Source: an uncultured Pirellulaceae bacterium
Lineage (GTDB): Bacteria; Planctomycetota; Planctomycetia; Pirellulales; Pirellulaceae
Assembly (NCBI GenBank): GCA_937921995.1
Contig: CAKZVF010000260.1
Coordinates: forward strand, 1-45,169
Length of the DNA stretch: 45,169 bases
Direction of reading: 5' to 3'
Positions within the stretch are counted from its first letter, which is position 1. Every line of letters begins with the position of its first letter. Below the pieces are notes generated by a model, which did not search any database, had not been told where the DNA came from, and saw only the letters and a list, made by a program, of their open reading frames with translations. A program made the translations under genes and the position numbers. Shown here piece by piece: positions 26,644-35,605 of the stretch.

Positions 26644-28629
26644 GTGACAAAGTTCTACATTGTCGATCAATCGCTGGTCAATCGCGGCGGACACCACTAC
26701 GACTACACCACGTGTGTCGCCCAAGCCGCCAACAAGATGGGTTTCGAAACCATCATATTGGCTAACCAGAAGCTTGACGCCGAAACCAAATTCCCCAACA
26801 CGCAGCTTCGACGGTGCTTTAAGAATACGGTTTATCAGCGCGATAGTTATCTGGCCGGATTGAGGCATCTGAAACGGGCGAAAGTTGATTTAGAAAGCCA
26901 GAGAGCACCAACGGATTCCCATTGGGACAATTTCAAATCAACCTATCGTCAACAGAAACTCCAACGTCGGCGCGGCAAGGTCATCAATCAATTCGCCAAT
27001 GACTGCCAAAACGCTTTTGCTGGCGTTGAATTCAGCGACTCAGATCATATTTTTCTGACGACCGTATCTGAACTGGAGATGATGGGGCTGGCGATTTTCC
27101 TGCGATCCAATCCCGCCTCCATTGCTCCCACATGGCACCTGCAATTTCACTTCAATATATTCGAGGGACGAACGCCAGAGTACTCGTCGCAGTCGGCCAC
27201 CGAAAAATTAACACGCGCGTGTTTTCAATCAACACTGAATCGGCTTAGCTATCATCGCGTGCGGTGCTACACAACCTCCCAGGCACTTGCCGATCAATAC
27301 AATCGTCTGGGCGTGAGTGTCCTGAGCTCCCTGCCGTATCCCGTGGCTCCCGAATTTGCGATGCCAACGACCGCCGACCATTTGACGTCCTCAACAAATG
27401 CAAACCAGCAACCGCATTTCGCGAATCAGCAACAGCATGCCTCTGCGACACAAACCACACGCATTGAAAACACTCGCAGCGAATCGCGCATCGGAGAAAG
27501 TGACGCCGTCCCAACGGTTCGGGACCCAATCACTCCAAATTTCTCAGCCGAATCAAACGCTCAAACGATCAACGCTTCCGTTCCCAGTCGAGCCTTAAGA
27601 TTTACGTGCCCAGGTCAAATCAGACGTGAAAAAGGTTGCTTTGAATACCTGCAACCTTTGGTCAATGATTTATGGGAGACGCATCTCGCCGCGGGCAAAG
27701 TAAAAATCGCGCTCCAACGCCCGCCCCGAAAGCGACTTCGGAAACAGAAAATCGAATTGACCTTACCCCAGACCAACGACGCTTCCTCTTTGGCAAAAGA
27801 CGCGATCGAGTATTTTGCTCATCCGCTCGGCCGGGAGGCTTACATTGATTTCATAAAGAACACCGATTGCGGGCTACTGTTCTACGACAGCCGTACCTAT
27901 TTCAGCCGCCGGGCGGGCGTGTTAGGGGAACTGCTCTCTAGCGGCAAACCGCTGATCGTTTCTGCCGGAAGCTGGCTGGCACAACAGATCGCGGAACCGA
28001 ATTTTCAGTACGCCCACAGCCTCAGCCAACAAGCTGAATCGGTACGTGTGCTGAAAATCGAAGACGTGGAGTACGATGGTAAAAACGTTCCCGCAGCCGG
28101 AGGTGTGGTCACCTTTGACCAAGACAAACACCCCTTTCGACTCTCGCTGAATCATCAGACGCGCGAACAACTTCTTCTTTTCTCTTTCCAGTGGAAATTT
28201 CCTACCGAAGAAGGCACCTTTGTCAAAATTCGCATGACACAAAAAGACGGCCAAGGCAATACGATTGGCTCCCATGAGCAAATCGTTGGCCATCGCCGGA
28301 ATGACCGAAAACCGAACTGCCTGTTCCGAATTCAAAGCGACACCGAAACGATCGATATCGCGCTCAGAAATGCGTTCTCGCCATCAACGGCCAGTTTAAA
28401 GGATATTAGTATTGAACTGCTTTCCATGCCTAATGAGAATGAGCCCAACAGGTTCCCCCTGAGCAGTGTCGGCATCATCGCCGCTGACGCTCGCCAATTG
28501 AGCTCTGCGGTCACCGAAATGGTCCGGCACTACGACCACTATAAATCATCCGCAGAGGATTTCGCGCCGCAGTGGTTTGCAGCCCACAATCCTCTCCGCA
28601 CCGTCGCCCATCTAATTGCCAATCACTGA
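26644..28629 (+). CDS. GT-B-like glycosyltransferase with two large insertions
   Basis: A 661-residue protein that begins like a GT4 enzyme: FYIVDQSLVNRGGHHYDYT with the glycine-rich loop, then ATHL-type strands (TWHLQFHFNIFEG). Around 220 comes VLSSLPYPVAPEF. Residues about 241-315 are a low-complexity Gln/Asn/Ser/Thr-rich spacer. The C-terminal Rossmann domain resumes at RFTCPGQIRREKGCFEYL (about 319) and reaches RAGVLGELLSSGKPLIVSAGSW (about 423-444), an EX7E-like position. A beta-rich block of about 150 residues (about 454-601) then interrupts the domain before GIIAADARQLSSAVTEM closes it. GTG 26644 is chosen because AGGAAG lies upstream and GT sequence begins there; an alternative GTG at 26581 exists. 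galE follows 61 nt after the stop, probably cotranscribed. Confidence 0.68.
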   Translation: MTKFYIVDQSLVNRGGHHYDYTTCVAQAANKMGFETIILANQKLDAETKFPNTQLRRCFKNTVYQRDSYLAGLRHLKRAKVDLESQRAPTDSHWDNFKSTYRQQKLQRRRGKVINQFANDCQNAFAGVEFSDSDHIFLTTVSELEMMGLAIFLRSNPASIAPTWHLQFHFNIFEGRTPEYSSQSATEKLTRACFQSTLNRLSYHRVRCYTTSQALADQYNRLGVSVLSSLPYPVAPEFAMPTTADHLTSSTNANQQPHFANQQQHASATQTTRIENTRSESRIGESDAVPTVRDPITPNFSAESNAQTINASVPSRALRFTCPGQIRREKGCFEYLQPLVNDLWETHLAAGKVKIALQRPPRKRLRKQKIELTLPQTNDASSLAKDAIEYFAHPLGREAYIDFIKNTDCGLLFYDSRTYFSRRAGVLGELLSSGKPLIVSAGSWLAQQIAEPNFQYAHSLSQQAESVRVLKIEDVEYDGKNVPAAGGVVTFDQDKHPFRLSLNHQTREQLLLFSFQWKFPTEEGTFVKIRMTQKDGQGNTIGSHEQIVGHRRNDRKPNCLFRIQSDTETIDIALRNAFSPSTASLKDISIELLSMPNENEPNRFPLSSVGIIAADARQLSSAVTEMVRHYDHYKSSAEDFAPQWFAAHNPLRTVAHLIANH

Positions 28630-28689
28630 TTTTCGATTGCGCGTGATAACCCCAACCCTAATTTTTAAAGACTTAAGATTGGAAAAAAC

Positions 28690-29769
28690 ATGAACGTACT
28701 TGTCGTCGGCGGAGCCGGATACATTGGGTCGCACATGGTACGACAGCTTCACGCTGCCGGACATCGCGTGACCGTGTTAGACAATCTTTCCACAGGTTTC
28801 CCCGAAGCGGTCACCGCGGGCAATCTGGTCGTTGGTGATATGGCGGACCAAGAATTGGTCAAATCGGTTCTTACGGAGAACTCAATCGATGCCGTGATGC
28901 ACTTCGCGGCCTGCGCCTTGGTTGGCGAATCGGTGGCGTCACCGGCGAAGTACTATCGCAACAACGTGTTGGCGACGATCGAATTGCTGGATGCGATGCG
29001 CGCCGTCGAGGTAAAACGAATCGTCTTCTCCAGCAGCTGCGCGACGTACGGAATCCCTGACGTTGTGCCAATCTCAGAAGCAACGCCACAAAACCCGGTC
29101 AACCCTTACGGGTTTACAAAACTGGTGATCGAACGGGCATTAGAGGACTATGCAAAGGCCTACGGTTTTGGTTTTGCCGCTTTGCGATATTTTAATGCTG
29201 CTGGCGCGTCTCCACTGGGTGGAATCGGCGAAGACCACGACCCTGAGTCTCATTTGATTCCGCTGGTTCTTCAGGTCGCGCTGGGACAACGGAAGCATAT
29301 CTCAATCTTCGGAACCGATTGGCCAACTCCAGATAGCACTTGCGTACGAGACTATATTCACGTTGACGATCTAAGCTCCGCTCACTTGGCGGCTGTTGAG
29401 CGCATTGAATTGGGCAAGGGTTTGAAAGTCAATCTTGGCACAGGCAACGGCTTCAGCGTCAAACAAATTATTGAGACATGCCGAGAAGTCACCGGCCATG
29501 AGATTCCGGCCATCGAGAGCGATCGTCGCCCGGGGGATCCACCAGAGTTGGTCGCCGATGCATCGCTGGCAAAAGAAGTCTTGGGCTGGGAACCTAAATA
29601 CCTGACGCCCAAACCGATTATCGAAACGGCATGGAAGTGGCATCAGTCCAACCCGACCGGTTACGCAAAAACAGATACAGGCCCACCGGCGTCGACGAAG
29701 TATCTTGTGGAAGCTTATCTATCGAAGAAGCAAACCGCGGTGCCTAAACAGTCAGAGATTACCCGTTAA
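28690..29769 (+). CDS. galE: UDP-glucose 4-epimerase
   Basis: A 359-residue short-chain dehydrogenase-type epimerase that interconverts UDP-glucose and UDP-galactose with bound NAD. The NAD loop is GGAGYIGSH (7-15), the catalytic region FSSSCATYG (113-121) and Tyr140/Lys144 in NPYGFTKLVIE. RYFNAAGA and RDYIHVDDL are typical GalE stretches. Length is normal, with a short unconserved tail. It follows the GT gene by 61 nt, consistent with supply of UDP-galactose to the neighbouring glycosyltransferases. Its 3' end overlaps the convergent zinc-ribbon gene by 11 nt. Confidence 0.95.
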   Translation: MNVLVVGGAGYIGSHMVRQLHAAGHRVTVLDNLSTGFPEAVTAGNLVVGDMADQELVKSVLTENSIDAVMHFAACALVGESVASPAKYYRNNVLATIELLDAMRAVEVKRIVFSSSCATYGIPDVVPISEATPQNPVNPYGFTKLVIERALEDYAKAYGFGFAALRYFNAAGASPLGGIGEDHDPESHLIPLVLQVALGQRKHISIFGTDWPTPDSTCVRDYIHVDDLSSAHLAAVERIELGKGLKVNLGTGNGFSVKQIIETCREVTGHEIPAIESDRRPGDPPELVADASLAKEVLGWEPKYLTPKPIIETAWKWHQSNPTGYAKTDTGPPASTKYLVEAYLSKKQTAVPKQSEITR

Positions 29770-30781
29770 GCAGCGTCATCACGATCGCGATCAGCAGCCC
29801 GCAGATAATCACCGCCAGCACATTGGTCACAACCATTCTTTGAATACGTTCATATCGCGGCGACGAAATCAGCTCGTAGATTTGACCGTTGTGTTCTATT
29901 CTGACGATTCGATTATCGACAACCTTCAGGCTGCCATCTTCACTTGGAAGTAAGACTTGCGATCCGTCTTGGTGTCGGCGGTAGAAGAAAGCAGGATCGA
30001 CAGCCGAAAACCTGGGGGGCAGTAAATGATCCACCGGTTGCGGCGTGAAAACGACCGCCAGAGGTTCAACAGGTCTGTTTGGTCTCTCGGTTTGCTCTAA
30101 TTCCTTTTCTGTAGCGGCCTGATTTCCTTGATCTATTTGATCAACCAATTCACTGGTTGATTCGGGGCTTCGGCCGGTGACCGCCGATTGCGGATTTGGA
30201 TCAGACGACACCAAATCACCGCCTGGGGAATCCGCTACGCTGGGACTTGGTTCCGGCGACGGAGAAGACGCCGGTTTTTGCCGCGCAGAAACCGGCGGCT
30301 TGGCTGTCGACTTCGGCTTTGATTTAGCTTTTGGCTCCGGCTTGGACTTAACCGCTGTTGAAGCAACAACTCCCGCTGATTTAACGGTCTTTTCGACTGG
30401 AGGTTTAAAAGCTGGAGAAGGTTTCGTTTTCCGCTGCACCAGAATCGTTTGGTGGCAATGGGGACAAGCCATCTCCGATCCAAACATCGACGGGTAGATC
30501 CCAAACGGTTTCTCGCATTTGGGGCAGCCATAAGCCTGAACCTCTTCCGCTTTGCTCTGAGCTTCGGATTGGGGCTGATCTTTCGTTCTGCCGGTTGCAG
30601 GTTTTGCTTCGTTCGATGAAGCTCCCTGCGATTGCGGCGTTGGAACCGCCGGTGAAGTCGGTGCAACAGGAATCTGAACCGTATCTTCGCACCCTGGACA
30701 GCGCACAAGCTGACCGGCTTGTTCGGCAAGAACTTGGAACGGCTGCTGACAACCGGGGCACCGAAAGACCAAAGCATCCAT
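29759..30781 (-). CDS. Double zinc-ribbon protein with C-terminal membrane anchor
   Basis: A 340-residue protein with two CxxC pairs at the N-terminus (Cys8/Cys11 and Cys28/Cys31; FRCPGC and VRCPGC) and a second ribbon at Cys86/Cys89 and Cys106/Cys109. A long Lys/Pro/Ser-rich linker (about 117-215) leads to a small folded region (about 235-310) and a single C-terminal membrane helix (about 316-336). The topology is tail-anchored with the ribbons in the cytoplasm. MJ0042-like ribbons of this kind are common in planctomycetes but have no assigned role. The ribosome site GGGGGAGG before ATG 30781 is strong. It begins 11 nt after upp, so upp and this gene probably form an operon. Function unknown. 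Confidence 0.8.
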   Translation of the reverse strand: MDALVFRCPGCQQPFQVLAEQAGQLVRCPGCEDTVQIPVAPTSPAVPTPQSQGASSNEAKPATGRTKDQPQSEAQSKAEEVQAYGCPKCEKPFGIYPSMFGSEMACPHCHQTILVQRKTKPSPAFKPPVEKTVKSAGVVASTAVKSKPEPKAKSKPKSTAKPPVSARQKPASSPSPEPSPSVADSPGGDLVSSDPNPQSAVTGRSPESTSELVDQIDQGNQAATEKELEQTERPNRPVEPLAVVFTPQPVDHLLPPRFSAVDPAFFYRRHQDGSQVLLPSEDGSLKVVDNRIVRIEHNGQIYELISSPRYERIQRMVVTNVLAVIICGLLIAIVMTLLNG

Positions 30782-30792
30782 AAGCCTCCCCC

Positions 30793-31422
30793 TTAGCCAA
30801 CGGTATTGAAGATCCGATCTCCAGCATCTCCCAGCCCCGGCACGATGAAGTGATCATCGTTCAATTTTTCGTCGACCACACAGGCGTGCAGTTCAACCTT
30901 GGGAAATTGCTCCTGCAGTCTCTGGATACCTTCGGGCGCCGCGATAATGGCCAACATTTTGATCTGCTTCACTCCCCATTGCTCCAGCGCTTCGATCGCC
31001 ATCGCAGCCGAACCACCGGTTGCAAGCATCGGGTCGAGCACAAACGCGACGTCGACCGGCGAGCTTTTGGGAAGCTTGCTGTAGTAGTGCACAGGTTCTG
31101 CGGTGGCTTCATCCCGATACATTCCCAAGTGCCAAACTTCGGACGTGGGGATCAGGTCCAACATCGGTTCCACCATCGCGACGCCGGCGCGGAGAATAGG
31201 CACCAACCCCACGCGCTTCTTTAAGCGAAACCCATCGCAAGTCGTCAGCGGAGTCTCCACATCGTAGCGATCGGTTTCCAATTGAGCCGTCGCGTCATAG
31301 GCCAACAGTGTCGACAGGCGTTTTACCGATTGACGGAATTCAGCATTGGCTGTCGTTTTGCTTCGCAGCACGGACAGATGACATTGCACTAATGGATGAC
31401 TCAGTACTTTTACTTCGCTCAT
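30793..31422 (-). CDS. upp: Uracil phosphoribosyltransferase
   Basis: A 209-residue pyrimidine salvage enzyme that makes UMP from uracil and PRPP. Key segments are the opening VLSHPLVQCHLSVLR, VPILRAGVAMVEPML, MYRDEATAEPVHYYSKLP, the PRPP loop VLDPMLATGGSA and the uracil-binding C-terminus GLGDAGDRIFNT. Length is normal. An AAGGG site precedes ATG 31422. The zinc-ribbon protein gene follows 11 nt downstream. Identification is secure. Confidence 0.97.
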   Translation of the reverse strand: MSEVKVLSHPLVQCHLSVLRSKTTANAEFRQSVKRLSTLLAYDATAQLETDRYDVETPLTTCDGFRLKKRVGLVPILRAGVAMVEPMLDLIPTSEVWHLGMYRDEATAEPVHYYSKLPKSSPVDVAFVLDPMLATGGSAAMAIEALEQWGVKQIKMLAIIAAPEGIQRLQEQFPKVELHACVVDEKLNDDHFIVPGLGDAGDRIFNTVG

Positions 31423-31566
31423 CGGACCCTTCTTAAATGTTTAGTTTTAAAATGGTAGGGCCGTTTCTTACCCACCAAAATCGACCATAGCCCAACGAAC
31501 GGGCGGCTTTAGAATTTTCTATCTGACGCAATTCTAGTCGCTGCGGATCGGTTGAGTAACCCTCTC

Positions 31567-32208
31567 TTACTGCCCAACGCGCTGCCGCCATCTCCAGAGA
31601 ACAATAAATAACGCGGGCAAGACCATTGCTACCACGACCGCCGTCACAAACCACTGTTGCTGCGCCGCATAGCCTCCCAACATTCCGTAGAGTAACGCGA
31701 TGATGCCGTTTGCAAAGATAATCGGCGGCCAAAAACGACCAGCCTTCATATCACTAAGCCCCGCAAAAATGACGCTCGCCTCCGCCAAGATCGGCAGCGG
31801 ACGACACGCGATCAGCGCCCACCAACCGGCCCTTGCGTCCAACAATTCAAAATCATCCACATCGGCGCGACTCGAAAATCGGTCGACGATTCTCTGGCCG
31901 AAGCGGCGGCTGAGCCAAAACCCAACAGCCGCCGATAAATTTAGCCCCAACCATCCAACGGCTGCACCGCCTAATCCGCCAAAAGAGCGCCCCGCGAAGA
32001 CCAATAAAACGCTTGAGGGGATGGGCAATAGAATGTCGACGGTCAGGCCTGAAACAATTACCACGCTCGCCCACCAAGGATTCCCATCGGCCGAACCTTC
32101 GGAGAAGTGTGACGCAATCAACGGCTCCAGCCAGTGCCCCAATAAGAGAAACGGGATCAGCGGTATCATCAATACACAGACAATGATCCAGAATTTTCGA
32201 TTGCCCAC
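31567..32208 (-). CDS. DedA/VTT-domain membrane protein
   Basis: A 213-residue polytopic membrane protein with about five hydrophobic segments. The central region has the SNARE-associated (VTT, DedA/TVP38) pattern: LPIPSSVLLVFAGRSFGGLGGAAVGWLG, then an amphipathic SRRFGQR stretch and RPLPILAEASVIFAGLSDM, the conserved R-P-(L/I)-P motif of the family. Such proteins are half-size lipid scramblase-type transporters; some flip undecaprenyl phosphate or other lipids. The start is GTG 32208. The next upstream gene on the plus strand is divergent. Confidence 0.82.
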   Translation of the reverse strand: MGNRKFWIIVCVLMIPLIPFLLLGHWLEPLIASHFSEGSADGNPWWASVVIVSGLTVDILLPIPSSVLLVFAGRSFGGLGGAAVGWLGLNLSAAVGFWLSRRFGQRIVDRFSSRADVDDFELLDARAGWWALIACRPLPILAEASVIFAGLSDMKAGRFWPPIIFANGIIALLYGMLGGYAAQQQWFVTAVVVAMVLPALFIVLWRWRQRVGQ

Positions 32209-32285
32209 TCCGTTACCCGCGATACGTTATAAGATGATTTCAATCAGCGTCTATCATATCCCATATTTGGATCCTCAATAAACCG

Positions 32286-33587
32286 ATGCCGTCGAAAGTA
32301 TTCCGATACAGCATGCTATCGGGCCAATTCGTTTTTGCCACGGCCATTTTGCTGATGGCGATCGGCTGTCGGCAATCGAAGCCGATTCCGGCAGAGATTG
32401 TTGGCGATTCGATGGCGCCTTTGCTCTGCGGAGAACACTTGTCTCAATGCTGCCCGCAATGCGACTGCGCCTTCGTTTGGAGAACAGGCCGAGACATCAA
32501 AACCGTCCAGTGCTCGAATTGCGGATCGAAGTTCGCTCCGCAAGGCAAAACGCTACCAGCGGACCGCGTGCAAGTGACGCCCGGACAGGTTCCGCAGCGC
32601 TGGGACATCATCGCCTTTGAACACAATGGCAGCACGATGATCAAACGAGTCGTCGGGTTGCCGGGAGAAACGGTCTCGATCGCAGGCGGCAATATTATCA
32701 TCGACGAAAACGTGGCAGTTAAACCCAATACAATCGCGACGCAAACGCAACATCTCGTGTTCGATTCACAACAGCGTGTCCCAGCAAATCAAATTGACCC
32801 CGCAAATCCAATCGCGCAAGCGCGCTATGAGTTTGACGCCGATCATTGGGAAAGTGAAAAGAGGACGCTCTTGCATCGCCCGCGCGAAACTTCTGACCAA
32901 AGTTTTGATTGGATTAACTACCGACACCAACGCAACTATCCGCATTTCAACAAAGCCGCGGATGAAGCTGCCCCAATCGACTGGCCAGCGATCCAAGACA
33001 ACAACAGCTATAACCAAAACGTCGGCCGGAAACTCAACGACGTCCACGAACTGGCGATTCAGTTGGACTTAAAGGTGCAACATGGATCAACGTTTAAGAT
33101 AGATAGAACGCGACCGCAAGGACCATACTTCCTGACGTTGCGCGTCGACAAGAGTTCTCCTCAGTACAAAATCGAATTATGCAATGGCCAGTCCGTTGCA
33201 GCGGCTTCGGGAACATTGAAGACTGCTGGAGAAGGTCCGTTTGAAATGTCACTTTTGTTTTCCAATATCGACGGTCGTGCTAAGGTCGCAATTGATGGCG
33301 AAGTACTCGTCGACGAACGTGATCAATTTGAGGGTCGAGCGATCCCTTTAGACGTGAGCGGAACCAAACTCAAGTTCGGTTTCAGTGATACTTCTTGGGG
33401 AAGCGTGACGCGCTGTCGAATCTGGCGTGACATCCACTATTTTGCTCAGGCGGGACCGCCAAAATTTGAGCTGCCGCTGACGCTGGGGCAGGGCGAGTAC
33501 TTTGTTTTGGGAGACAATGTTGCCGTTTCGCGCGACAGCCGCCACTTCGGCCCGATCAAAAAGCTGATTGGCGTCGTACAACCTTAA
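32286..33587 (+). CDS. Signal peptidase I homologue, predicted lipoprotein, with zinc-ribbon and beta-sandwich insertions
   Basis: A 433-residue S26 family peptidase. It lacks the usual N-terminal membrane helix and instead has a lipoprotein-like signal ending MAIGC with Cys28; the -3 residue is Ala, so the lipobox is slightly atypical. Ser42 in VGDSMAP and Lys120 in TMIKRVVGLPGE form the Ser-Lys dyad; GDN (409-411) and SRDSR (415-419) form box E, all intact. Between Ser and Lys are two CxxC pairs (Cys56/59, Cys76/79), a zinc ribbon. Between Lys and box E are about 280 residues with beta-sandwich-like strands. It is followed 179 nt later by a paralogue. Presumably cleaves exported precursors; its target set is unknown. 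Confidence 0.85.
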   Translation: MPSKVFRYSMLSGQFVFATAILLMAIGCRQSKPIPAEIVGDSMAPLLCGEHLSQCCPQCDCAFVWRTGRDIKTVQCSNCGSKFAPQGKTLPADRVQVTPGQVPQRWDIIAFEHNGSTMIKRVVGLPGETVSIAGGNIIIDENVAVKPNTIATQTQHLVFDSQQRVPANQIDPANPIAQARYEFDADHWESEKRTLLHRPRETSDQSFDWINYRHQRNYPHFNKAADEAAPIDWPAIQDNNSYNQNVGRKLNDVHELAIQLDLKVQHGSTFKIDRTRPQGPYFLTLRVDKSSPQYKIELCNGQSVAAASGTLKTAGEGPFEMSLLFSNIDGRAKVAIDGEVLVDERDQFEGRAIPLDVSGTKLKFGFSDTSWGSVTRCRIWRDIHYFAQAGPPKFELPLTLGQGEYFVLGDNVAVSRDSRHFGPIKKLIGVVQP

Positions 33588-33766
33588 ACCAGCCCTTTGA
33601 TCGCATCCGATCTGAGACAGGACAACGTCATATCACAGCGTTTTTTATCGAACAATCAACGCCCGTTCTTAGCCAATCTCGTGTATTCGCCCAATTGTTA
33701 AATCGTTACAATAATGGGCATCTGTAACATTCCGTCCTCTCAAATAATTTCGCAAATAGTCTCGAC

Positions 33767-35605
33767 ATGGCCAAGCGTAAACGACGTTCATTTCCTGGCG
33801 AAGATAGCCCCACCCCCAAGAAGTCTTGGGACACCGTTAACTCGGATGAACCCGCCGGCGGAGTGTTCGGTTTTTTTAAAGACTATAGCGTCCGCGAAAC
33901 GTTCGAATCGTTCGTGATCGCAATCCTGTTAGCGTTGGTATTCCGCGCCTTCGAAGCAGAAGCGTTCATCATCCCGACCGGTTCGATGGCTCCGTCGTTG
34001 CAAGGACAACATAAGGATTTGGACTGTGACCAGTGCGGGCATCAATATCGTGTTGGTGTTAGTGAGGGCATGCCGGTGGCCGGAACGACATGTCCGCTCT
34101 GCCACTTCACGACACGGATGAGCAAACGAGACGCCTCGCATGTGACCAATAGTGGCGATCGAATATTGGTCAATAAATTCGTCTACGACTTCAAAGAACC
34201 CGAGCGCTTTGATGTTATCGTTTTCAAAAACCCCAACATCGCAAAAGAGAATTACATCAAGCGATTGATCGGTTTGCCGGGCGAAAACATTTTGATTGAA
34301 AACGGCGACATCTACACGATGCAGCAGCAACAGGACGGCAGCTACGACAAAACGATCGCACGAAAGCCCTCAAAGAAACTTCTACACACGCTTGAAATCA
34401 TCGCCGACACGCAGCACCGGGCTCACGATCTGGTAGTCACCCAATGGCCGCTACAATGGCAGCAACGATCTGGCGAATCAAATTGGGAACCCCGTGATGA
34501 GGCTGGGCTTGCTTTCACCGCCAGCCAGCGGCCCGAAATCAGCTGGCTAAAATTTCGTAACGATGGGCCCGAAGAAAAAGATTGGCCCAACATTCTTGAA
34601 TACTCAAAGAACGGTGACATCTTTAAGTCTCCGCCCAATCCGGGACGTTTGATCAACGACTACGTTGCCTACAACGACTTCACGATCAAGAACCCCAATC
34701 AGCGGGTTTCGGGCTCCCTAAAAGTTGAAGGAATATCCCCTCGGGAACCGCGCTTCCTTGTGGCTTTCAACAAGGGCCTCCATTGGGTGGGCGACATCGG
34801 ATTTGAAGCAGAATTGGATATCAAGTCCGGCACCGGCAGTCTGTTCTTTGACATTGTCGAAGGCGGCGCGCATTTCCAAATGGCACTCGATACGAAGTCC
34901 GGAAAACTTGAACTCTCAGCCCAGTCACCCGAGAATCCCGTTTCTGATTCGGTCATCACTTTCGTGGACGCCGATGGCAATCCTGTTGAAAAACCGATGG
35001 CTCAAACACCGATCACCGGACCAGGAAGCTATCAAATTCGTATCATGAATGCGGACGATAAAATTCATTTGTGGGTCAATGGAAGCCTGATCGAATTCGA
35101 CGGCTGCACCTATACGCGTACCGATATTCCGGTGCCGCATTATTCAGAAGAAGACCCTGCTGACGCCGAACCGTTAGGCATTGGTTGTCAAAACTTGGAC
35201 GTTGTCGTCAATCGAATCAAAGTGTTTCGAGATCTGTATTACATCTCGACCATGGATTCGAATTTCATGAGCAACGAAACAGGTGCCGATCCTGTTAATA
35301 TCATCACAACGATGCGAAACCCCACGCGATGGGGCAACGAGCAAACGCGCGGATTGTTCACGACCAAAAAAGGACAAACGGAACCCATGTTTACTTTGTT
35401 GGATTCCGACGATCCTGCCAAAGATCAGTTCCTACCAATGGGCGACAACAGCGCACAGAGCCTCGACGGTCGCGTGTGGCCGGGGCCTCGGTATTTTGAG
35501 CGCGATCTGTTGATTGGTCGTGCGATCGTTGTCTTCTGGCCCCACACGTTGAGCGAACCGATTCCTTATATGCCAAACTTTGGCCGGATGACTTTTATCA
35601 AATGA
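33767..35605 (+). CDS. lepB: Signal peptidase I with zinc-ribbon and large beta-sandwich insertion
   Basis: A 612-residue type I signal peptidase, about twice the usual size. One membrane helix (about 45-67) precedes IIPTGSMAPSL with catalytic Ser73; catalytic Lys165 is in NYIKRLIGLPGE. Two CxxC pairs (Cys87/90, Cys109/112) form a zinc ribbon in the same place as in the preceding paralogue. About 400 residues separate Lys165 from box E, including a beta-rich block with LFFDIVEGGAHFQMALD and IHLWVNGSLIEFDG (LamG/concanavalin-like impression). Box E reads GDNSAQSLDGR, with Gly in place of the usual Ser of D-S-R. The last codons overlap the lptB-like gene in ATGA, implying coupling. Probably the main signal peptidase of the cell. 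Confidence 0.88.
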   Translation: MAKRKRRSFPGEDSPTPKKSWDTVNSDEPAGGVFGFFKDYSVRETFESFVIAILLALVFRAFEAEAFIIPTGSMAPSLQGQHKDLDCDQCGHQYRVGVSEGMPVAGTTCPLCHFTTRMSKRDASHVTNSGDRILVNKFVYDFKEPERFDVIVFKNPNIAKENYIKRLIGLPGENILIENGDIYTMQQQQDGSYDKTIARKPSKKLLHTLEIIADTQHRAHDLVVTQWPLQWQQRSGESNWEPRDEAGLAFTASQRPEISWLKFRNDGPEEKDWPNILEYSKNGDIFKSPPNPGRLINDYVAYNDFTIKNPNQRVSGSLKVEGISPREPRFLVAFNKGLHWVGDIGFEAELDIKSGTGSLFFDIVEGGAHFQMALDTKSGKLELSAQSPENPVSDSVITFVDADGNPVEKPMAQTPITGPGSYQIRIMNADDKIHLWVNGSLIEFDGCTYTRTDIPVPHYSEEDPADAEPLGIGCQNLDVVVNRIKVFRDLYYISTMDSNFMSNETGADPVNIITTMRNPTRWGNEQTRGLFTTKKGQTEPMFTLLDSDDPAKDQFLPMGDNSAQSLDGRVWPGPRYFERDLLIGRAIVVFWPHTLSEPIPYMPNFGRMTFIK

